Source of the DNA: an uncultured Bacteroidales bacterium
GTDB lineage: Bacteria > Bacteroidota > Bacteroidia > Bacteroidales > Bacteroidaceae
Reading direction: 5' to 3'
Assembly: GCA_947303715.1 (NCBI GenBank)
Contig: CAMYYY010000023.1
Location: 1 to 40,987 of the forward strand
Length of the DNA: 40,987 nt
Part shown: piece after piece, positions 35,447 to 40,987 of the stretch
Layout of the letters: every line of letters begins with the position of its first letter
Position numbering within the stretch: the first letter of the stretch is position 1
Notes under the pieces: generated by a model
Seen by the model: only the letters and a program-made list of their open reading frames with translations
The model's database searches: none
Told to the model about the DNA's origin: nothing
Position numbers and translations under genes: made by a program

Positions 35447-35477
35447 CAAAGGTAGTGCAAGCCGAACGAAAAGCAAA
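35447..35477 (-). promoter_or_regulatory. promoter for the ABC exporter
   Basis: On the minus strand TTTG (35477-35474), a 19-base spacer and TACCTTTG (35454-35447) match the Bacteroidetes consensus. The -7 box ends eight bases before the ATG, so the leader is very short or the start of transcription lies at the ATG. Confidence 0.65.
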
Positions 35478-35547
35478 ATTTTTTTTAGCTTTTCTGAGGC
35501 GCAGCCTATCTAAAAGCCCCCGAAGGGGATTAAAGGTACGAGTAACT

Positions 35548-35660
35548 GAGCGAAATACCAAATTTATTTGAGTATTTCCGAACGAGAGTACCTAAAACAG
35601 GCGAAAACTGTTAAAGATAGAGTGAGCCGAGCGAAATACCCAATTTATTTGAGTATTCCC
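35548..35660. repeat. two 32-base near-identical direct repeats in a gene-free gap
   Basis: Copies at 35548-35579 and 35629-35660 share GAGCGAAATACC(A/C)AATTTA and then TTTGAGTATT(T/C)CC. The core AAATAC...GTATTT is itself inverted. The surrounding gap (35478-35871) has no gene, only the small stem CCCCCGAAGGGG near 35517 and a promoter at its right end. The repeats mark the boundary between the core block and the decayed accessory block. Confidence 0.75.
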
Positions 35661-35709
35661 CTTCATTATTCGCCCTCCTCATCCTCGTTTGAATATTTTT
35701 TTCTATTTC

Positions 35710-35742
35710 TTGCACTCATTTGGTGTAAAACCATTATATTTG
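35710..35742 (+). promoter_or_regulatory. candidate promoter into the accessory block
   Basis: TATATTTG (35735-35742) is a good -7 box. TTGC at 35710-35713 is an imperfect -33 box with a 21-base spacer. It points to the frameshifted DUF5053-like gene 130 bases downstream. Confidence 0.4.
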
Positions 35743-35871
35743 CAGCATAATTCAAAGAAAACGAGCAGATGCATAGTTGAAAACATTAAACAAAACACCC
35801 AACAATATGGAAAATAATAAGGCCAGGTTAGGATTCGTTTAAACTACTAACATATAACATATACCTCTTAC

Positions 35872-36113
35872 ATGGAAACCCAAGTCATCATAACTGACAT
35901 GAAAAAGCGATTAAATGATGTTCTTTTAGAGGTGTCATGGCGTGAATATGCAAACAATTACTTTCACCGCTCATCCTCGTGGTTTTATCATAATATGGAT
36001 GGAATTGATGGCAACGGAGGTTAGGAGGTTTCAATGAGCAAGAAGCAAAACAGTTTCGTAATGCGCTTATTGATCATTCTGAACGAATCCGCCGTGCAGC
36101 AGATAACATCTGA
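35872..36113 (+). pseudogene. frameshifted DUF5053-like small protein gene
   Basis: From the ATG at 35872 the frame reads METQVIITDMKKRLND, then SWREYANNYFHRSSSWFYHN and MDGIDGNGG, and hits TAG at 36022. One base out of phase, from 36024, the expected continuation GGFNEQEAKQFRNALIDHSE and RIRRAADNI follows to a TGA at 36111. The joined product of about 80 residues resembles DUF5053, small proteins found in Bacteroidetes genomes and phages. One missing base near 36021-36024 (perhaps GGT-nTA-GGA) explains the break. It may be a real mutation or a sequencing error. Confidence 0.6.
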
Positions 36114-36158
36114 TATTAATACGAAGCTTCAGTTTTGTGATATAAAAACAGAACACAT

Positions 36159-38674
36159 ATGGCTAAGTACGGAAACATACTTGAAGAAGAACTGAAAAAC
36201 AAGGTAGGCAAGGAGCTTTTTGAGGGCTTTGACACCACACAGATTATCGGACGAATTGATTTCTGCGTTTCCATTCCACCCGACCCCCTCGGACTCAATG
36301 AAGCGGAATCCCTGCTTTGGGCAGAAGCCAAGAAAGGGACAAAGCACGACATTTTCGAATCAATCATCCAGCTTATCCTCACGCTTGGAAAAGAGCGTCC
36401 GCAGGATACATTTCTCCCACCCTCCTTTCTCGGTGCCTTTGATGCCGAGAAGATAGCCTTTCTTCCTTACAACGTTATCCTTGATGTTCTCCGCCAGAAT
36501 GATTTTAACTGGAACGTAGCCCCCAGCGACCATACCACGAAAGAGTTCCTGCAACTGAAGGAACTCCTTTCCGATACCGTAAACAACGGACTTGTTATTT
36601 ACGACTACGAACGCGATGCAAAGGAACTTGTCTATTTCGTTAGACACAACTTCATGCTGCGCCGTTCAGGTACACGCCAGATTCGCATCAACAAAAACAA
36701 TTTCACGCACATCTACCAGAAATGGCTTGAAGTCGTGAAGCCAACCATCAACATCAACTGGGAGGCCGCCCGTCGGGGAGGAATCATCGAAGCCGATTTC
36801 TATCTGGCAGACATTCTCTCAAAGGAAAACATCACCTTGGGAGAGAAGCTTTTCGTCCTTCTGCAAAACGACCATTATCTGTTAGACAGGAGGATTGACG
36901 ATACAGGATTGGAAGAATTCAAGAAAGCGCTTTTCCTCGACAAGCAGAAGGCTCACACACAATTCTGGAACCGCTATGCCCGTCCGCCCCGTCGCGAATA
37001 CTGGGACTATATTGTCAATCGGCGCGACCTGCTCGTCCCACAAGATGTTCGTGAACGGAAAGGCAGTTTCTTCACCCCTCGTCAATGGGTGGAACTTTCG
37101 CAGCAATACATTGCCGATGAACTGGGAGAGAACTGGCAGGAAGAATACTACGTTTGGGACTGCTGTGCCGGCACGGGCAATCTGTTGGCAGGCCTCACCA
37201 ACAAGTATAACATCTACGCCTCTACCCTCGACTCTGCCGACGTTCAGGCCATGCGCCAGCGTATCGACAACATGAATGCAGCCTCCCGCGACAGAGAGCA
37301 TGGCGGCGCCAATCTTCTTGAAAGCCACGTGTTCCAGTTCGACTTCCTGAACGACCCCTTCTTTGATGAGGTGGACAAGAGCGGGAATGTCATCCGAAAA
37401 TCTAAGATGCCAAGGTCGCTACAAGATATTATAAGTGACCCCGAGAAACGGAAGAAACTCGTCATTTATATTAACCCACCGTATGCAGAAGCCGACAACA
37501 GAAAAGGTGAAGGAAGATGTGGAGTCGCTACTTCTTTGATTCAAAAGAAATACGAATCCTTTATGGGATATGGAAAAAGGGAAGTTTACGTTCAATTCCT
37601 CACTAGAATATATCACGAAATCCCTTCAACGGTGCTTGCAGATTTTTCAAAGTTGAAAAATCTGCAAGCACCATACTTCCGTGATTTGAGAAAAAATTTT
37701 TAGCCTCACTGAAAAAACTATTTCTTGTACCAGCTAATACATTCGATAATGTAAAAGGCGATTTCCCTATTGGATTCTACATTTGGCGATTAGACCAAAA
37801 AGAACAATTCAACTCAATCACCGCTAATGTATATGACGCAAATGGTCTTTATCTTCAGAAAAAAACCATCATTTCATATGGCGACCTTCCTGTTATCAAT
37901 GATTGGACTATAGATTTTATTGACAAAAAAGATGTTTTTTCTTTAGGAACTTTAATTGGCGTAGGTAATGATTTCCAAAATCAAAGACTTGTTAGAATAG
38001 AAAAACAACACAGAACCTGGAATCACCAATATCAATGGCAAATTACAAAGAATAACCTTCTTCAATCTTCCATTTATCTTGCCGTCCGCCATTGCATCGA
38101 GGCCACATGGCTTAACGACCGAGACCAATTCCTATATCCCAATGACGGCTGGAAGACAGACGCGGAGTTTCAGACAGATTGCCTTGTTTATGCTTTGTTT
38201 CATGGACAAAACCGTATCAGCGCAGTACATGGAACCAACCACTGGATACCCTTTACCGAATCAGAGGTGGATGCCAAGGAAAAGTTCGAAAGCCATTTCA
38301 TGAGTGACTTCCTCGCAGGAAAGATTACACCTACTGTTAAAAAGCAAGGCGACCTGTTTGATACGCCCGCAGACACCACAGTACAGGGGCAAAGCATCGT
38401 TTTCTCTCCCGAAGCCCAAGCCGTAATGGATGCAGGACGCAGGCTTTGGCGGTACTATCACGGACAGCCGAAGGCTAATCCCAATGCCTCGTTCTACGAT
38501 ATACGCCTTCACTTCCAAGGCACCAAGACCACCAAGAGCGGCAAACAGCAGATGAACACGGAAAGTTCAAACGAGACCTATACGGCCCTTATCACCGACT
38601 TGCGGCAGAAAATGAAACTCCTGGCAAAGCACATCGAGCCAAAGGTCTATGAATACGGCTTCCTCAAAAATTGA
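36159..38674 (+). pseudogene. type IIG-like restriction-modification enzyme, interrupted by a -1 frameshift
   Basis: The first frame (36159-37703, 514 residues) carries a PD-(D/E)XK-like nuclease region (IDFCVSIPPDP, then WAEAKKG) and an adenine methyltransferase core: motif I DCCAGTGNLLAG near residue 330 and motif IV INPPYAEA near 440. It stops at TAG 37701. The -1 frame is open from 37700 to 38674 (about 324 residues: LASLKKLFLVPANTFDNVKG, then PIGFYIW) and is the natural continuation, giving about 838 residues in all. The break sits in AAAAAATTTTT (37691-37701), where the in-frame heptamer A-AAT-TTT is directly followed by the stop. It may be a pseudogene, a phase-variable gene, a programmed -1 frameshift or a sequence error. 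No separate specificity subunit is seen. Confidence 0.75.
37631..37672. repeat. perfect 20-base inverted repeat with 2-base loop inside the R-M gene
   Basis: GGTGCTTGCAGATTTTTCAA (37631-37650) and TTGAAAAATCTGCAAGCACC (37653-37672) are exact reverse complements separated only by AG. The palindrome is coding (TVLADFSKLKNLQAP) and ends 22 bases before the frameshift heptamer. A perfect stem of this length in a coding region is unusual. Confidence 0.9.
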
Positions 38675-38694
38675 CATTGACCTAACAAAAAAAT

Positions 38695-38964
38695 ATGAGA
38701 AACTTAAATGATTACATTCAGAACCCCATTTTCAAAGAACTGATGGGGTGGTATGCTCGCGCCAACACACCCGAAGAGCTGGAAGTCGCCAAGCGCCATC
38801 AGCATGAGGTGGAAAAGGCTATGACCCCAGAAGAGGCCAAGGCCTATGAAAAAGCTTGTATCGAAGACCACAACCGCATCCTTGCCGCTATAGATGAAGA
38901 CATTGCCGATCTTCGTGCAGAAGCGAATCGCCGTAAAACAAACACGTCAAGCAATTTGATTTAG
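38695..38964 (+). CDS. small helical protein of unknown function
   Basis: An 89-residue, charged and probably fully helical protein (PEELEVAKRHQHEVEKAMTP, EEAKAYEKACIEDHNRILAA). It starts 20 bases after the R-M gene. It has no signal peptide or membrane helix and I recognise no family. Its frame is intact, unlike most neighbours. It may be an accessory of the restriction system by position only. Confidence 0.6.
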   Translation: MRNLNDYIQNPIFKELMGWYARANTPEELEVAKRHQHEVEKAMTPEEAKAYEKACIEDHNRILAAIDEDIADLRAEANRRKTNTSSNLI

Positions 38965-39009
38965 GCAAGGGATTGCTAAGGTTGCATCTTACGTTTCTTA
39001 GATAAGTGA

Positions 39010-39695
39010 ATGAGACTTTGGACCATACAAGGGTTAGCAATTTATCAGCAATTACAACGTGAAGGTGTAGCTTTTTGTGCCAAGCCTTCATGGGGGAATC
39101 ATGAGTCATTTATGAGAGCCTATCGCTGGATGGCCAATCAAATGAGACGACGAATAGGTGATCCACCGATAAAAGACATCATATATCCCATCTGGGCTTG
39201 GTATCAATATGATTCGGCTAAGTCGAAGAAGCCCAAAAAGAGCATCCACGATATACCAGAGGGCATTTCTGCGTATATGGAGATAGAAGTGCCAGACAAA
39301 GATGTGCTACTGTCGGACTTTAGCAACTGGCATTGCGTTCTGAATGAAGGCCCATTAAGCGATTGGAAAAAGATATTTAAAAAACCGATTTGCTGGATAA
39401 AGAAGCAGGGAGGGTACTGAAGTTTAATGAATACCCTGAAGATATACAAAAAGAAATAGAAAAGAGCTGGGAAGCCGTATTTGATTTAGACCGACGTGAC
39501 AAAGAAGTTGGCCGCACACACAAACGAAATCGGAGCATTCAGGCTACCCTCTGGCTGTTAAAAAAGGAGTATGTCATCTCCATAGAGTTACTTGAACGAA
39601 TAGGCGACACCATAAAACCTTATAATGGAAATCCGCCTGAACTGTATAATAGTCTGTCGGAAACAGACTACAAAGAACAAACTACGAAAGAATGA
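39010..39695 (+). pseudogene. DUF3841-like gene with a -1 frameshift
   Basis: The first frame (39010-39420) reads MRLWTIQGLAIYQQLQREGV, PPIKDIIYPIWAWYQYDSAK and VPDKDVLLSDFSNWHCVLNE, typical of DUF3841 proteins of about 200 residues. It ends early at TGA 39418. The -1 frame, open from 39381 to 39695, supplies the missing C-terminal half (DIQKEIEKSWEAVFDLDRRD, RNRSIQATLWLLKKEYV). The switch must lie within 39381-39417. No good slippery heptamer is present there, so mutation or sequence error is likelier than programmed frameshifting. The function of DUF3841 is unknown. Confidence 0.7.
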
Positions 39696-39906
39696 AAGCA
39701 AGCAGGATGCAGAGGATAAACAAGCCTATAACGAAAGAGAACAAAATACCGAAGTAGGAATGTTCCTTCCCCGCAAGGCTGGAACGGGATTCCTGCGAAG
39801 GCAAGGGCTTCGCAGGTTGCGAGTGGGCGCGTTCTTCCTCCTCGTTGGCCTGGACGGCGGCATGAATGAGGGAGATGTCTTGAAAGGACGGATGCTGTAG
39901 ATTCAT
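39682..39906 (-). CDS. small single-span membrane protein
   Basis: A 74-residue protein from the ATG at 39906. A polar N-terminal part (MNLQHPSFQDISLIHAAVQA, then EEEERAHSQPAKP) is followed by one C-terminal membrane helix (YFGILFSFVIGLFILCILLAFILS, in parts), so it is tail-anchored. A CAAAGATA/TATCTTTG -7-like box lies on the minus strand near 39929-39936. The 3' end overlaps the convergent DUF3841 frame by 14 bases. Local base composition is more GC-rich than the surrounding block. No known family; confidence is moderate because of length. Confidence 0.5.
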   Translation of the reverse strand: MNLQHPSFQDISLIHAAVQANEEEERAHSQPAKPLPSQESRSSLAGKEHSYFGILFSFVIGLFILCILLAFILS

Positions 39907-40140
39907 GATGGTTATCTTTTCTGCGTGCAAAGATAGGCCAAATGCAAAACGAATACAATAGCGGAGTATATGTTTTACAACATTATTTCCAAAGATACAT
40001 CGGACAGATTCGGTTATTTCGCAGACTTCAAACAAAAAGAGTTGTTTTTTACCTTACAACATAATTATCTGGAAAAATCAAATCTGATATTGGCTGTACC
40101 CGTGTCGTAAGGGCTCTTTTTGCAAAAATTTTCTAAATCT

Positions 40141-40172
40141 TTTGTTTTTATCAGAAAAACGAACTACGTTTG
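40141..40172 (+). promoter_or_regulatory. promoter for the antitoxin-PIN pair
   Basis: TTTG (40141-40144), a 20-base spacer and TACGTTTG (40165-40172) match the Bacteroidetes consensus exactly. The ATG follows 27 bases later. Confidence 0.7.
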
Positions 40173-40199
40173 CAACGGAAAAACAAAAAGCAAGGTAAA

Positions 40200-40430
40200 A
40201 TGTCTTACACTCAACAAGCACAATTGGAACTGTTGAATGCCTTGAACAACATTCAGACGGAAGCTGAACTTAATGAGTTCCGCAGCCTGATGGCAAATTA
40301 TTTTGCGCAAAAGGCACAACGCGCCATCGATACTTTGTGGGACAATGGTACCATCAACGAGGATACCATTGAAGAATGGGGAAAAGAACACATGCGCACT
40401 CCTTATCGCTATGCGGCGCATCGTTCTTGA
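40200..40430 (+). CDS. antitoxin-like small protein paired with a PIN toxin
   Basis: A 76-residue protein from the ATG at 40200; an upstream TTG in the same frame lies on the promoter and is rejected. It is helical and polar (TQQAQLELLNALNNIQTEAE, ANYFAQKAQRAIDTLWDNGT) and resembles the small proteins that precede PIN-family toxins in Bacteroides and Prevotella. The end (EHMRTPYR) overlaps the toxin start by 20 bases. The promoter and frame are intact although the toxin is not, so this is an orphan antitoxin if expressed. Confidence 0.65.
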   Translation: MSYTQQAQLELLNALNNIQTEAELNEFRSLMANYFAQKAQRAIDTLWDNGTINEDTIEEWGKEHMRTPYRYAAHRS

Positions 40431-40654
40431 CACTAACTGCCTACTTCAGACTCTGCCTGCAAAAAGTCCGTATCACAAGATATGAACTGAGGTGCTGGAG
40501 TGATTTGGATGACAATAAATTTGTTGATTGTGCCGTAGCTGCCGATGCAGAATACATCGTTACTAATGATTCTCATTTCAACGAACTGAAGAACATTCCT
40601 TGGCCTAGATTGTCTGTCATCTCAATTAAAGAATTCCTTTTACAATTACAATAG
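40411..40654 (+). pseudogene. PIN-domain toxin with an internal deletion
   Basis: The N-terminus MRRIVLDTNCLLQTLPAKSP (first PIN Asp in LDTN) runs from the ATG at 40411 to a TGA at 40483. After about 15 bases, in a different frame, the C-terminal part resumes: DLDDNKFVDCAVAADAEYIV, TNDSHFNELKNIPWP, LSVISIKEFLLQLQ, ending at 40654. Family members are about 140 residues, so around 65 residues (some 200 bases) between the two blocks are lost. The toxin should be inactive. Confidence 0.75.
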
Positions 40655-40690
40655 TCCAAATCACAGATAAACGTAGTCCGTTTAGGCTGA

Positions 40691-40770
40691 AAACGCAGTA
40701 CGTTTTTTCGTGAAAGTAGTGCGTCTGTGGCTTAACGCACTACGTTTTGAATAGAAAGTAGTGCGTTTTT
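40691..40770. repeat. AGTAGTGCG / CGCACTAC inverted repeats
   Basis: GTAGTGCG at 40716-40723, CGCACTAC at 40736-40743 and GTAGTGCG at 40758-40765 can pair in two alternative ways. A related AAACGCAGTACGTTTT lies at 40691. The set follows the PIN remnant and may terminate it. The rest of 40655-40946 shows no gene. Confidence 0.65.
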
Positions 40771-40946
40771 GAGCGGTACAAGACGCCTGATGCAGGGAGG
40801 AGCGAGGGGCCTGTGACGGGTTGCAAAAGGGCGATTGCACGTACAAAGTGGCGTCTGCTGAACGGTTTTCTTTTTGACCCGTCACCATAGAATGAAAATT
40901 GAAGATTGAGGATTGAAAGCAGTTTTTTTAACAAATAACGCATTCT

Positions 40947-40987
40947 ATGTTTAAATCCAAGAAAAAAAACGATATTTTTCAGTTGTA
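40947..40987 (+). CDS. possible start of a gene running off the window
   Basis: An ATG opens the frame MFKSKKKNDIFQL and stays open to the window edge. Too short to identify. The basic start and position after a repeat cluster make a real gene plausible, but no promoter of the TAnnTTTG type was recognised upstream. Confidence 0.3.
   Translation, partial: MFKSKKKNDIFQL

Noticed and set aside
39381..39420. Programmed frameshift in the DUF3841-like gene
   Set aside because: No X-XXY-YYZ heptamer occurs in the window where the switch must happen, so mutation or sequence error is more likely.
40682..40943. Minus-strand frames of 67-68 residues near the right end
   Set aside because: They run through inverted AGTAGTGCG repeats, have odd composition and show no start signal or family likeness.

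Overview
The window looks like chromosome of a gut-type Bacteroidales bacterium, probably Prevotellaceae or a close relative. Upstream regions carry the Bacteroidetes promoter form (TTTG or TTGG about 20 bases before TAnnTTTG). Secreted proteins end in type IX-like tails such as GRRVENPTGGLYIQNGKKV. Several encoded families (GH95, GH110, M60, DUF4956, DUF2490, BlaI/BlaR1 with a TonB tail) are typical of that group. No tRNA, rRNA, CRISPR array or insertion sequence was found.

Layout. 1-633 is gene-free and full of hairpins and short repeats. 634-2911 holds a leftward BlaI-BlaR1-type regulatory pair with a terminator and candidate operator. 3029-8088 is a leftward housekeeping run: metF, holB, ricT, a lipoprotein and a D-Ala-D-Ala dipeptidase. 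8294-14836 is a rightward pair, a GH95 alpha-L-fucosidase and a large M60 mucin-type metalloprotease, followed by hflX and a class I fumarase. 17940-26278 is a leftward block with GH43, a YD-repeat protein, a lipoprotein, L-fucose isomerase, an acyl-ACP thioesterase, a GH110 alpha-1,3-galactosidase and CutC. 26429-27936 is frr-rsgA.

28045-33684 is a rightward six-gene operon: VTC-domain polyphosphate polymerase, DUF4956 membrane protein, DUF2490 outer-membrane barrel, a small secreted protein, a Cthe_2159-type beta-helix protein and a membrane-anchored LytTR regulator. An ABC exporter follows on the minus strand. From 35.5 kb to the end the sequence is accessory and decaying. It holds a frameshifted DUF5053-like gene, a frameshifted type IIG restriction-modification enzyme, a frameshifted DUF3841 gene and an antitoxin-like gene beside a PIN toxin with an internal deletion.

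How genes work together. GH110, GH95, FucI and the M60 protease fit stepwise removal of blood-group B type caps from host mucin, with fucose entering catabolism. The VTC operon looks like a dedicated envelope system that couples a polyphosphate-polymerase-type enzyme to exported surface proteins under its own transcription factor.

The most unusual signal is in the repeats. Short palindrome-forming elements sit in frame inside conserved enzymes (three in GH95, one each in HolB and BlaR1, one in the RicT tail). Short tandem tracts begin at, or contain, the stop codons of at least seven genes.
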